Of a stretch of 64,000 nucleotides of DNA, positions 44,967-55,522 are shown one piece after another (the first letter of the stretch is position 1; every line of letters starts with the position of its first letter). The stretch lies in assembly GCF_003286085.1 (NCBI RefSeq), contig NW_020825307.1:1-64000 (forward strand), read 5' to 3'. The stretch is from Drosophila persimilis (lineage: Eukaryota > Arthropoda > Insecta > Diptera > Drosophilidae). The notes under the pieces were generated by a model. It had not been told where the DNA came from, made no database searches, and saw only the letters and a program-made list of their open reading frames with translations. A program made the position numbers and the translations under genes.

Positions 44967-46140
44967 ATGGATACACATATGGAGGCAGAAGCTGCCGCTA
45001 CAATGGCAATGGATGCGCAGCAAGAGATTGGTGAGGAAATATCGAGGTGCATTCGGAACTTTAAAAAAGATTCCCAAGAACGAAAGCAAACGGCCTCTTA
45101 TTTTCAAGCCAAAATATCAGCACTCGAAAATGCGTGGAATCGCTTCAACAAAAACGACTCCAAACTTCGCGATACAGACAAAACGGATGAATACGTAAAA
45201 TTCCGTGAAGACTTACGTACATCATGTAAGCAACACATTACGATCTTTACCGAATGCATGGATAAGCTATCACAGACGTCTAGTGCTCGTGGGGAACGTC
45301 AAATCGTCTTTAAAGAAAAGCATGAGAATCCTCCAGTAGATCCCAAAGAAAGCGGTCTGATCCAGCAGCCCTCGAAGGATTACAGCAAACTGCTTTCACT
45401 ATGTCGCCGACAAAAGGCCATAGTAGAGTCCGTTAAACGCAATCTGGAACAACTTTCAGGGGCGGAAGGACGCACATCAAATGATTTGATAAAATTACTA
45501 TGGACTCAAGCACAGGAAGTCCACTTCACAATTCATGGGGAATATGAGGACCCAGTGGAAGGAGGATATGACATGTAATCTTACCTAACACTGGAAAGTA
45601 AGGTCCAAAGAGCATTGGCAAAATCAGCCACACCAAACACGGATAACGTGCATCTTCCACGCATCAGCATCCCAAAGTTTGATGGGGATTTATTCTCATG
45701 CATGGTGCATGAGACCAACATGCCTACGGTGAAAAAGATGTAGTATCTTAAAACCACCGTTACCGGCGAGGCAGAAAGATTGATTCGGAAGATTGATAAA
45801 GGAAGAAAATTATGAAGCCGCTTGGGAAATACTAGTTGACGCATACAACAATCCCAGAGATGTTTCGAACACGGTACTGAACCGCTTCCTCAATCACCAA
45901 ACAATTAATGACGATCCCAAGTCATTAAAAGAGTTGTATATAACAACCATAGAATCCCTTGCATCATTAAAGGGATTGGGCATCAATATATCTACATGGG
46001 ATCCGATATTGATTGCCATTATCAGAAAAAAACTGGATGTAACAAATAAGGCCCAAATAAGCAATCATTGGGAAGCTCAAAGAACATTCAGGCGCTGGAT
46101 ACGATGCTTCAGTTCTTGGAGCAAAGAATTCGGGTTCTAG
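44967..46140 (+). pseudogene. gag: BEL-B gag N-terminal and middle part, broken
   Basis: First open stretch 44967-45578 (203 residues) starts MDTHMEAEAAATMAMDAQQE and is hydrophilic with coiled-coil character. It is followed by decayed sequence with stops (45579-45790) and a second open stretch 45793-46140 with YEAAWEILVDAYNNPRDVSN and LKGLGINISTWDPILIAII, the typical BEL gag region. A frameshift near 46075 leads into the zinc-finger part. 45435 is the right end of the 10-kb duplication. Confidence 0.85.
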
Positions 46141-47006
46141 GAACCAGTAAGAAGCCACCAGCATCAAGGAGAGAGCCAAAAGGCACGACATGTGTATCAG
46201 CAAACACAGGGAGAACGCGAGCACCCTTATGCACATTCTGCAAAAAAGCAAGCCATTGGCTCTACGGATGCGAAGAATTTCGCTCCAAATCTCCATCAGA
46301 ACGACTAAATTGGGTACAAAAACAAAAAATGTGCGTTAATTGTTTTAGAACAAATCACAAAACAAACGCATGCCCTGGTCGAAACTGCTTCAAGTGTGAC
46401 AAGAAGCACAACACGATGCTACATTTGGAAACAGCATCAGGCGCAGCTACAGAATCAAGAGGCCCGACGGTTGGTGCAGCTAGTAACAATAGTTACAATC
46501 TTCTGGCCACAGCAAAGGTGGCAGTAGAAGCCAACAACGGGCAGGTTGCTAATTTCAGAGCACTGCTAGATTCAGGATCACAGATAAACTTGATCTCTGA
46601 ACGAATGGCATCAATGTTGTCACTCAAACTAAAAGACACAACATTGCGGATCGAAGGAATTGGAGGTCAATCAAAGACCAGCAGAGCACGAGTAAATGTG
46701 CTCATGAAATCCCTTCACAATGGTTTTACGCAAAGAATTGAAGCTTTCGTATTACCACAGATAATAGCTGACCAACCAGCTCTGGCACTCGATTCAGAGA
46801 GCTTAAGCAGGATCTCACTGGCAGATCCAAATTTCCATAAGCCAGGCAAAATCGACATGCTAATCGGAGCCGAGCATTATTACTCGCTGCTGCTACCAGA
46901 TCAACAGCAGCTAAGGACAGGAGGCCCGTTGCTACAAAACACGAAACTGGGATGGATTGTGGCAGGACAAGTCACAATTCCTCACCCATTTGTGCAACGG
47001 GAGTAA
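46068..47006 (+). pseudogene. pol: BEL-B gag zinc fingers and aspartic protease
   Basis: 312 codons open. Zinc knuckles CTFCKKASHWLYGC, CVNCFRTNHKTNAC and CFKCDKKHNTMLH at about residues 57-120. The aspartic protease has ALLDSGSQINLI, with the catalytic Asp codon at 46569. Then the BEL-typical linker LADPNFHKPGKIDMLIGAEH and LGWIVAGQ. A 1-nt frameshift near 46998 separates it from RT. Role: RNA binding and polyprotein processing. Confidence 0.87.
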
Positions 47007-48160
47007 ACGAGCTCATGGAAAGATTCTGGACTCTGGACAATCTAGAGACGGAAGACAAACCACGCACTCCAGTGGAAGCACGATGCGAAGCTCATTTTAT
47101 AGAAAATCTTCAGACAGCTTCAGACGGCCGTTTTATTCTAAAGCTCCCATTTTCCGAACACCCTTCAGCCCTGGGGGAGTCGTTGGAAACCGCAACAAAA
47201 AGATTCCTAGCGTTGGAGCGGCGAAGCTCAACAGAAACTTGGAAGAGTTATTTGGACTTCATGGAAGAGTATGAAGGACTAGGACATATGAAGATTGTGC
47301 CAGCATCAAAAGTTCCCAAAAGGCAATACTTCATTCCACATCATTGTGTACTCAAACCTGAGAGCACCACCACAAAGCTTCGGGTAGTATTCGATGCCTC
47401 ATGCAAATCAACAAGCGGGAAATCTTTGAACGACATTCTGCAGGCTGGACCCACCGTTCAGAGCGAACTTATGTCCATTCTGCTACGATTTCGAATTCAT
47501 AAGTACGTATTCACAGCGGACATAGAAAAGATGTACCGGCAAGTGTGGATGAATCCGGAGGATCAATTCCATCAGATGATAGTCTGGAGAAACAATCCAT
47601 CCGAAGAGATCAGGTACTACGGCCTGAAAACAGTAACATATGGGACAACAGCTGCTCCGTTCCTAGCAACGAAATGTCTGGATCATTTGGCAATACAATA
47701 CAAAGACAGACTACCAGTCGGATCAACAACATTAAAAACCGATTTCTATGTTGACGACTGTCTAACTGGAGCAAACACGATTCCAGAGGCAATTCATGTT
47801 CGACAAGAACTAAATAAGATATTGCTACCGTCCGGATTTAAATTGCGCAAGTGGTGCTCCAACAATGAGCAACTTCTCCAAGGAATCCCCAAAGAGGATA
47901 TTGTAACCGATGTAAAATTAGGAGAGACACTAGATCACTACAGCGTGAAAACTCTGGGTCTCATCTGGATGCCGAAGAAGGATACATTGTGTGGACGAAC
48001 ACAGAAAAGCCAGGCTACACGCATCATCAAACGGGTGGTATGTTCCGAACTGGCCCAAATCTTTGAACCACTAGGACTCTTTGCACCGGTGGTAGTAAAG
48101 GCAAAAATCTTCATGCAACATCTTTGGGAGCTCAAACTGGATTGGGATGACGAACATTGA
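46952..48160 (+). pseudogene. pol: BEL-B reverse transcriptase, truncated after the thumb
   Basis: 402 codons open, with YFIPHHCVLKPESTTTKLRV, FTADIEKMYRQVW, TVTYGTTAAPFLA, catalytic YVDD at 47747-47758, GFKLRKWCSN and FEPLGLFAPVV. It stops at LDWDDEH at 48160, where RNase H and the integrase zinc finger have been deleted. 47282 within it is the start of the second tandem array. Confidence 0.9.
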
Positions 48161-49044
48161 AAAAAAAGCTAATTCCCCGGCATATCTACGATGGTAAAAT
48201 CTCGATCCACCATAAGATCCGAGGCAAAAGACCAGATAATGCGTACATCGTCGTGTTCTGCTGCTTTTCCACAAAGGCAGTACACCTGGAGCTGGTAAGC
48301 GACCTGACCACAGATGCATTCTTGGCCGCCCTGCGTCGATTCTTAGGCAGACGTGGGAAGTGCCAAACTATGCATTGCGACAATTGAACGAACTTTGTGG
48401 GTGCAAACAATCAGCTTAAAGAATTAGAACACTCTATATTCAGCTCAAAGGCAAGTGCTCTGATCACGAATCATTGCAACAAAAAGCAAGTGGATTTTAA
48501 ATTCATTCCTCCCAGGACTCCATCGTTTTGCGGCCTCTGGGAAGCGGCGGTAAAATCAGCAAAAAAGCTGTTGATAACAACCACCAACACAGCCTCATTG
48601 ACATTTGAAGGACTAAACACAGTGATAATCGAAATTGAAGCAATTCTCAATTCTCGACCAATGTCAAATGATCCCACTGATACAACAGAGCTCACCCCAG
48701 GACACTTCTTGATTGGTGAACTATTAACAACGCCTCCTGACGTCAATACTGATCATCAAGGAAGAACATTGGACAAGCGCTGGGAATTGGTATCGCGCCT
48801 AAAGCATTCATTCTGGAAACAATGGTCTACAGAATACCTCCAAGAATTGCAAGCTCGGCATAAATGGAAGACCGCTTCACCAAACGTACCTGAAGGATTA
48901 TTAGTTTTGGTTAAGGAAGACAACCTTCCTGTAATGAAGTGGCCAATGGGTCGCATCATTAAGACATATCCTGGACAGGACAACCACGTACGAGTGGTTG
49001 ACGTTAAGACAGCATCTGGCGTATACAAGCGCCCGAACATCTGA
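48161..49044 (+). pseudogene. pol: BEL-B integrase core and C-terminus
   Basis: Begins in the integrase core: [40 protein letters not shown], then a stop at 48385 in place of an Asn codon within the CDN(W/T)NFVGA motif. It continues with FIPPRTPSFCGLWEAAVKSA and the BEL C-terminal domain LTPGHFLIGELL to VYKRPNI at 49044. The first part of the catalytic domain is lost with the deletion at 48161. The same deletion is present in the tandem copy at 54265. Confidence 0.88.
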
Positions 49045-49481
49045 GTGGACCATGATCGTATACTATGACTTGGACCCATATTGGAAGGACATGCAACTAA
49101 TGTCTGCTGGAATTTCAGAGTTACGATACATGTGCCCTGAATTAAAAATACGGAGCAAAATACGCAGAAGAGATGACTCAAGTAATTGAGAAAGTGTAAA
49201 CCAATGAAGACTTTCTACTGCTCCAAAACCAAACATCAATTGTCGACGCGACAATAAACGTAGTCAGAAAAGACAAAGTAACAACTGATAATCCCCTAAA
49301 AATTTTGGAACAGCATATGGCTATTATCAACCGAGAAAGAGGATCATATCACAGCGATCATCTGACTGAAGCGTAGTAAGGACTAATAGCACAATTAACC
49401 CTGCTCACAACAACTCTCCAACGAATGCAGTCCGACATATCTGATGTCCTAATCGGTATTCATCATCGGAGAATAAGCTCC
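49045..49481 (+). pseudogene. BEL-B env-like ORF, N-terminal part, decayed
   Basis: Coding-type sequence in the env frame with several stops (for example 49187, 49196, 49375). Recognisable only by continuity with unit B (55143-55578). It ends at the host-gene insert. Confidence 0.6.
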
Positions 49482-49990
49482 TGTTGTGGTGAAACTGGGA
49501 TTGGTGGTGTTGGTGGCTTATCATCCTCTGGATTCTTGGCCGCTCCCAGAATACGCAATCTGGCCTCTGCATACTCCTGCTCGCGCTGCTTTAGCGTCTT
49601 GATGGGCTGCTTGGGTTTCATGCCATTCGTATCACGTCGCTCCTCGGCCTGGGCGGGACGCCGCAGGATTTTTACGGTCTGATTGATGGTGGGCGTGGCA
49701 TAGGTAGCCGGATCATAGTCGTTTGTCGACTTATGAAGCACCATCAAGACTGGTTCGCCATCTGACTGGGCCGCCTCGAGCGGCGTGGGCTTCTTGGCAA
49801 TAGTGATTTGCCTGGGGGCACTGCTCGGGCTGCCACTGCTGCTGTCCTGGAGGCTCTGCGGGCGCTGAAGTAGTTTCATTTTCATTACGGGCTTTTCCTC
49901 GCTTGTTTGCAGCTTGGTTTGCAAAGTCATAGAGAGCGCCGCCTCGTCAAGCTCTTCCCAATTATCTAGCACATCCTCGCCATGGGACAT
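49482..49990 (-). pseudogene. SUZ-domain (SZRD1-like) host protein, 5' coding fragment
   Basis: An ORF of about 169 host codons from ATG 49990, in good context (AAACAATGTC). The N-terminus EDVLDNWEELDEAAL matches the acidic, Trp-containing start of SZRD1-type proteins, and LKQREQEYAEARLRILGAAK near the end is the SUZ RNA-binding motif. Between them are Lys/Gln/Pro/Ser-rich linkers. The C-terminal part after SPQQ is missing; five codons of env sequence follow before a stop. The parent is a small conserved protein thought to bind RNA. The frame has no stop, so capture is recent or the fragment is constrained; the first is more likely. Confidence 0.8.
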
Positions 49991-50500
49991 TGTTTAACAC
50001 AGCTGCTATTTGACTTCACGTTTTTTGTTTAATCGCAAGCGGAACACGTTGCGCGCGCCTAGGGGCAATGGGCAATAGATTTTTGTTTCTTGCTTTCGGT
50101 GACGACTCCTCCCTGCTGCGCGAATTCACTTTCTTCTTTTGCGCCTGCTGCTGCAGCTCGCACTACGACTGATACAGGATTCCTTTGCACTTTTATCAGA
50201 CATAAGTTATACATATGATTTGTTCACTCAGATTGCACAAAAATGGTACGTCTCTTCTGCTGGGCCAAAAGAAATGAGATAAGACAATACGCAACAATTT
50301 TGTCGAAATGCTGTTGTTTTCGTTGTTGTTGCTGCCTGCCTCCCTTCTGCTTCTTCTTGTTGTGTCAGCAGCAGCAAATGGCTGCTATTTACAGCAGCTG
50401 GGTGAACGATCAGGGCGTTTTGACCAACATGCGTTGCAGTGTGTTCGTGTTCGCGTCTATTAGCCTATTTCGTATCATTTATTTTGTTAGTTCAACATTT
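49991..50500 (-). promoter_or_regulatory. Upstream region of the captured host gene
   Basis: About 510 bp upstream of the host ATG, with no TE similarity within the window. It may hold the 5' UTR and promoter; a TCAGTC initiator-like motif occurs near 50166 on the minus strand, which is weak evidence. It could also contain an intron of the 5' UTR. Confidence 0.45.
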
Positions 50501-51394
50501 TCTCCCGAGCAACTAATAGACCATTTGCCACAAGATCAAATGCTGCCGGTCACAACGAAGGAGGTGATTCAACTATACAGAATCATGCGTGCCGAAGGAA
50601 CCCTGACTGCAAAACACGTCATCTTCAAGCTGACGCTACCGCTGGTTTCAACAGCTCAGCTCGAAGTTTTCAGCATCATCCCAATTCCGTTTTGGGATTC
50701 AACAAGCTGGAGTCTATTTGACCTCAGAACCACCATAATAACGGTGAACATCCACCGAGTCCAGTTCATGGGCACTACCCAAGAGGAATTCCGACGTTGT
50801 CTTAAAGTACACAACGAGGAGTTCATCTGCGTTGACCATCAGAGGATCTTCAATGTGGACAATTGCTGTGAGTTTCAACTGTTTAACAATAAAACAGAAA
50901 CACTGTGTCAGGTAACACACAAAAAGGCTGACACGGTGTGGCTAAAAACTCAGCATCCAAATAAATGGATCTTCGCAACGCATTCTACAACTAAACTTCA
51001 AGCAGTATGCAACGGAGTTCCGTCAACCATAACACTGGAAGGAACTGGTCTACTCTCCATGTCCCCTGGTTGCACTGCTCGCAATACTGAAGTAAGCATC
51101 AGCACCTTCAGCACCACAATCAGCGAAGTAAAATCGACTTGGTTTGGTGACGTGAGCCCACCGGAGACATCACCCTCGCCACCAATGTGGCAAGTGAAGA
51201 ACCAGACATCAGACTTTCTTCAAGAACTTGATGATCTACGCCAGCAACTATCAACCATCAATCATCACGAGCTGCCACACCATCTTACCACCGTGCAGCA
51301 CCATCAACTCGCTGCTTACGCAACCCTAGCAATTTTATTGATCATTGCCTTTATTTTCCGGGAGAAGTATCAACTATGGAAACCAAGGCCATAA
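50243..51394 (+). CDS. Env-like ORF of BEL-B fused to antisense host upstream sequence
   Basis: 383 codons open. Residues 1-86 are read from the host fragment in antisense (Cys-rich, hydrophobic, with CCCFRCCCCLPPFCFFLLC) and are unlikely to be an evolved protein. From 50501 the frame is env: SPEQLIDHLPQDQMLPVTTK, an ectodomain with conserved cysteines (CVDHQRIFNVDNCCEFQLF, CQVTHKK, VCNGVPS, SPGCTARN), and a C-terminal transmembrane segment AAYATLAILLIIAFIFRE. Env-like ORFs are known in some BEL elements such as roo. Whether the fusion is expressed is unknown. Confidence 0.6.
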   Translation: MVRLFCWAKRNEIRQYATILSKCCCFRCCCCLPPFCFFLLCQQQQMAAIYSSWVNDQGVLTNMRCSVFVFASISLFRIIYFVSSTFSPEQLIDHLPQDQMLPVTTKEVIQLYRIMRAEGTLTAKHVIFKLTLPLVSTAQLEVFSIIPIPFWDSTSWSLFDLRTTIITVNIHRVQFMGTTQEEFRRCLKVHNEEFICVDHQRIFNVDNCCEFQLFNNKTETLCQVTHKKADTVWLKTQHPNKWIFATHSTTKLQAVCNGVPSTITLEGTGLLSMSPGCTARNTEVSISTFSTTISEVKSTWFGDVSPPETSPSPPMWQVKNQTSDFLQELDDLRQQLSTINHHELPHHLTTVQHHQLAAYATLAILLIIAFIFREKYQLWKPRP

Positions 51395-51492
51395 AATCCC
51401 GATCCAGCCATGTCATCACCCCTATACCCCTTTCACGCCGGTTTGCCGTCGACTTGAGCGATGGTTGAACACCAGTTCCACGGCCGGGAGAA
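51395..51492 (+). other. BEL-B 3' noncoding stretch before the LTR
   Basis: Short region with a polypurine-like GGCCGGGAGAA directly before the 3' LTR. Confidence 0.6.
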
Positions 51493-52059
51493 TGTTCAGC
51501 CGCAGACATGTATTTAATGAATATTAGGAATATACAGTTCAATCTCATACACAAATACTCATAAATAAAATTGTCCATTTCACTTCATGTGAATGAATAT
51601 GACGACACGAAAAATACATTAGCAACTAAGAATAGACAATAGCACTTGTAAACTCGAACCCCCCAAAAGGGATCAAGTAATAAACTATTTACTTTATTGC
51701 TGCCAAGTACCTAAGTAAATGCACTAAAATATAACCCCCGCACAGAGTAAGTGTACCCAATCTAAAAATACACTCACAAGGAGCCTGCGCGTTCCTTCCC
51801 ATAGAATAAGAATACCACTGCTAGCTATATAAGGAGATGCATTTGTTCAATAAAAATCAGTATCAGAAACAGTACCATAGCTGCCTGTCACTCATCTTCC
51901 ATCGCAATCATCAGAGGCTGTCGCTGTGTCTTCAGGTATCCTAGGATACCCACTCCGCAGTCCAACTGGTTCAAGTTCTAGTTGCGACGACCAAACTGTA
52001 GACGGTTTATGTACCGTATGCAACCCAGCTTCCTACACACACACACACACACATTAACA
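51493..52059 (+). repeat. BEL-B 3' LTR, unit A (567 bp)
   Basis: Same ends as the 5' LTR, shorter by a 12-bp deletion near 51936 (GATCCTCCCTTACGC region). Followed by CCACC. Confidence 0.9.
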
Positions 52060-53426
52060 CCACCCGAGGACGATTCGGAACGAATCTCCTACCCATGGCC
52101 TCCCGACATCGCGCCGAAAATACGGAAATTTCTAGACGAGGAACTGCCAACACTCCGAGGCCTCCGAGGGACGACGGATCTGACAGAACACATCATCGTC
52201 ATGAGAGACAACCGACCCATAAAACAGCGGAACTACCCGAAAAATCCAGCCATGCGGCGGATCATCGACTGAACAGGTCGACCAACTGATAGCTGAGGAC
52301 CTAATCGAACCATCCCGGAGCCTCACAGCGCGTCAATCGTCCTGGTCCGCAAAAAGGACGAGAGATGGCGCATGTGTGTAGATTATCGGCAGCTAAACGA
52401 GCGTTCCATCCCGGACGCGTACCCGCTACCCAGGATCAACTACATACTAGAGCGACTCCGAAATGCCCACTTCATCACGATCCTAGACCTGAAAAACGGG
52501 TATTGGCAGATACCAATGGCCCGGGACAGCCGGGAAGCCACGGCATTCACGATACCCGGCCGTGGATTATACCAATGGAAAGTAATGCCTTTCGGTTTAC
52601 ACTCCGCGGGAGCCACGTTTCAACGGACCCTCAACGCCGTTATCGGCGCATATCTCGACGACATCGTCATCATCGGGAAAAGCTTCCAGGAACACCAGAA
52701 CAACGTGAAAGAAGTTTTCGCACGACAGCGGAAGGCAAACCTACGGGTCAACACGGACAAGTGTGCCTTCTTCCAACGCCGGATAAAATACCTGGGCCAT
52801 ATGATCAGCGAAGAAGGTATCCACACGGACCCCGACAAAATCGCAGGAGCTACGACAATGCGTAGGCATGGCCGGGTGGTACCGCAGATTTGTCCCAAAC
52901 TTTGCCACCGTAGTCCAACCAATGTCACTGCTGCTGAAGAAAGGGAAAGCACGGACATGGGGCCAAGAACAACAAGACGCCTTCGACGAGCTGAAAACAC
53001 TACTCACCACCGCACCGGTACTCGCCTGCCCAGACTTTAACGTCAAATTTTCCCTGCAGACGGACGCAAGCAACCTTGGAGTAGGCGCGGTCCTCACCCA
53101 AGAGATCGAAAGGGAAAGAGCGGGTCATCGCATACGTCAGTCGACGCCTCAACAAGGCAGAAGAAAACTATTCGGCCACCGACAAGGAATGCCTCGCCGT
53201 CATCTGGGCGATCCGAAAACTGCGATGCTATCTCGGAGGCTACCGATTCGACGTCATAACCGATCATCTCGCACTAAAGTGGCTGAATACCCTCGAGAGC
53301 CCTTACGGTAGAGTAGCAAGATGGGCGCTCGAACTACAGCAATACCAATACGACGTGCATTATCGGGCCGGCAACCAGAACGTAGTCGCGGACGCACTGT
53401 CAAGACAACCGCTGGAGACCCTCTCC
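52060..53426 (+). pseudogene. pol: Osv reverse transcriptase and RNase H, unit A, broken
   Basis: Continuation of the Osv pol interrupted at 43973. Segments include SYPWPPDIAPKIRKFLDEEL, RIIDxQ near a stop at 52269, CVDYRQLNERSIPDAYPLPR, ILDLKNGYWQIPMA, MPFGLHSAGATFQRTL, catalytic YLDD at 52651-52662 and YLGHMISEEGIHTDPDKIA. A deletion near 52845 and further frameshifts disrupt the rest. RNase H-type VNTDASN-like and DHLALKWLNTLESPYGRVA segments lie at 53030-53400. It ends at ADALSRQPLETL, where sequence switches to BEL-B RT. Confidence 0.82.
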
Positions 53427-54264
53427 GGACATATGAAGATTGTGCCAGCATCAAAAGTTCCCAAAAGGCACTACTTCATTCCACATCATTGTGTACTCAA
53501 ACCAGAGAGCACCACTACAAAGCTTCGGGTAGTATTCGATGCCTCATGCAAATCATCAAGCGGGAAATCTTTGAACGACATTCTACAGGCTGGACCCACC
53601 GTTCAGAGCGAACTTATGTCCATTCTGCTACGATTTCGAATTCATAAGTACGTATTCACAGCGGACAAAAGATGTACCGGCAAGTGTGTATGAATCCGGA
53701 GGATCAATTCCATCAGATGATAGTCTGGAGAAACAATCCATCCGAAGAGATCAGGTACTATCGCCTTAAAACAGTAGCATATGGGACAACAGCTGCTCCG
53801 TTCCTAGCAACGAAATGTCTGGATCATTTGGCAATACATACAAAGACAGACTACCAGTAGGATCAACAACTGGAGCAAACACAATTCCAGAGGCAATTCA
53901 TGTTCGACAAGAACTAAATAAGATATTGCTACCGTCCGGATTCAAATTGCGCAAGTGGTGCTCCAACAATGAGCAACTTCTCCAAGGAATCCCCAAAGAG
54001 GATATTGTAACCGATGTAAAATTAGGAGAGACACTAGATCACTACAGCGTGAAAACTCTGGGTCTCATCTGGATGCCGAAGAAGGATACATTGTGTGGAC
54101 GAACACAGAAAAGCCAGGCTACACGCATCACCAAACGGGTGGTATGTTCCGAACTGGCCCAAATCTTTGAACCACTAGGACTCTTTGCACCGGTGGTAGT
54201 AAAGGCAAAAATCTTCATGCAACATCTTTGGGAGCTCAAACTGGATTGGGATGACGAACATTGA
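53427..54264 (+). pseudogene. pol: BEL-B RT fragment, unit B
   Basis: Same RT from KIVPASKVPKRHYF to LDWDDEH, with indels near 53667, 53838 and 53868; the last removes the segment with YVDD. Not functional. Confidence 0.88.
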
Positions 54265-55142
54265 AAAAAAAGCTAATTCCCCGGCATATCTACGATGGTA
54301 AAATCTCGATCCACCATAAGATCCGAGGCAAAAGACCAGATAATGCGTACATCGTCGTGTTCTGCTGCTTTTCCACAAAGGCAGTACACCTGGAGCTGGT
54401 AAGCGACCTGACCACAGATGCATTCTTGGCCGCCCTGCGTCGATTCTTAGGCAGACGTGGGAAGTGCCAAACTATGCATTGCGACAATTGAACGAACTTT
54501 GTGGGTGCAAACAATCAGCTTAAAGAATTAGAACACTCTATATTCAGCTCAAAGGCAAGTGCTCTGATCACGAATCATTGCAACAAAAAGCAAGTGGATT
54601 TTAAATTCATTCCTCCCAGGGCTCCATCGTTTGGCGGCCTCTGGGAAGCGGCGGTAAAATCAGCAAAAAAGCTGTTGATAACAACCACCAATACAGCCTC
54701 ATTGACATTTGAAGAACTAAACACAGTGATAATCGAAATTGAAGCAATTCTCAATTCTCGACCCCATCACTCCAATGTCAAATGATCCCACTGATACAAC
54801 AGAGCTCACCCCAGGACACTTCTTGATTGGTGAACCATTAACAACGCCTCCTGACATCAATACTGATCATCAAGGAAGAACATTGGTCAAGCGCTGGGAA
54901 TTGGTATCGCGCCTAAAGCATTCATTCTGGAAAGAATTCAAAAATTGCAAGCTCGGCATAAATGGAAGACCGCTTCACCAAACGTACCTGAAGGATTATT
55001 AGTTTTGGTTAAGGAAGACAACCTTCCTGTAATGAAGTGGCCAATGGGTCGCATCATTAAGACATATCCTGGACAGGACAACCACGTACGAGTGGTTGAC
55101 GTTAAGACAGCATCTGGCGTATACAAGCGCCCGAACATCTGA
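54265..55142 (+). pseudogene. pol: BEL-B integrase, unit B
   Basis: As unit A with the same stop in the CDN motif (54489). Extra indels near 54765 and 54935 shift the frame. Confidence 0.87.
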
Positions 55143-55522
55143 GTGGACCATGATCGTATACTATGACTTGGACCCATATTGGAAGGACATGCAACTAATG
55201 TCTGCTGGAATTTCAGAGTTACGATACATGTGCCCTGAATTAAAAATACGGAGCAAAATACGCAGAAGAGATGACTCAAGTAATTGAGAAAGTGTAAACC
55301 AATGAAGACTTTCTACTGCTCCAAAACCAAACATCAATTGTCGACGCGACAATAAACGTAGTCAGAAAAGACAAAGTAACAACTGATAATCCCCTAAAAA
55401 TTTTGGAACAGCATATGGCTATTATCAACCGAGAAAGAGGATCATATCACAGCGATCATCTGACTGAAGCGTAGTAAGGACTAATAGCACAATTAACCCT
55501 GCTCACAACAACTCTCCAACGA
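55143..55522 (+). pseudogene. BEL-B env-like N-terminal part, unit B, decayed
   Basis: Same decayed sequence and stops as 49045-49424. Confidence 0.6.

Larger units (their letters stand above)
27950..45435. repeat. Segmental tandem duplication, unit 2 (contains errantivirus copy 2)
   Basis: Begins with the same BEL-Aa RT position as 17813 and ends at the BEL-B gag position equal to 27952. The junction shares only TTA between the two parent sequences. Without the 7.9-kb errantivirus insertion the unit is about 9.6 kb. Confidence 0.88.
49482..50500 (-). other. Captured host genomic fragment (1019 bp) inside BEL-B env
   Basis: This block replaces 9 bp (CCGCTGGTG, 55579-55587 in unit B) between AGCTCC and TCTCCCGAGC. 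It holds the start of a host gene on the minus strand plus about 510 bp upstream of its ATG, so it is genomic DNA rather than a processed message. There is no target duplication, no poly(A) and no TE ends at the borders. Confidence 0.82.
43974..52059 (+). mobile_element. BEL-B, env-bearing BEL/Pao element inserted in Osv
   Basis: Complete outline with two LTRs, primer site, gag, protease, RT, integrase and an env-like ORF, flanked by CCACC. RNase H and the integrase zinc finger are missing by a deletion at 48161. A 1-kb host-gene fragment replaces 9 bp inside env. Several stops and frameshifts make it non-functional. Confidence 0.88.
47282..53426 (+). repeat. Second tandem array, unit A (6.1 kb)
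   Basis: From GGACATATGAAG in BEL-B RT to the end of Osv RNase H. Repeated as 53427-58320 and again as a stub at 58321-58546. It differs from unit B mainly by the 1019-bp host fragment and small indels. Confidence 0.9.

Noticed and set aside
49463..49990. The SUZ-domain ORF as a complete, functional host gene at this site
   Set aside because: Its C-terminal part is missing, the end of the ORF is read from env sequence, and it sits inside a retroelement.
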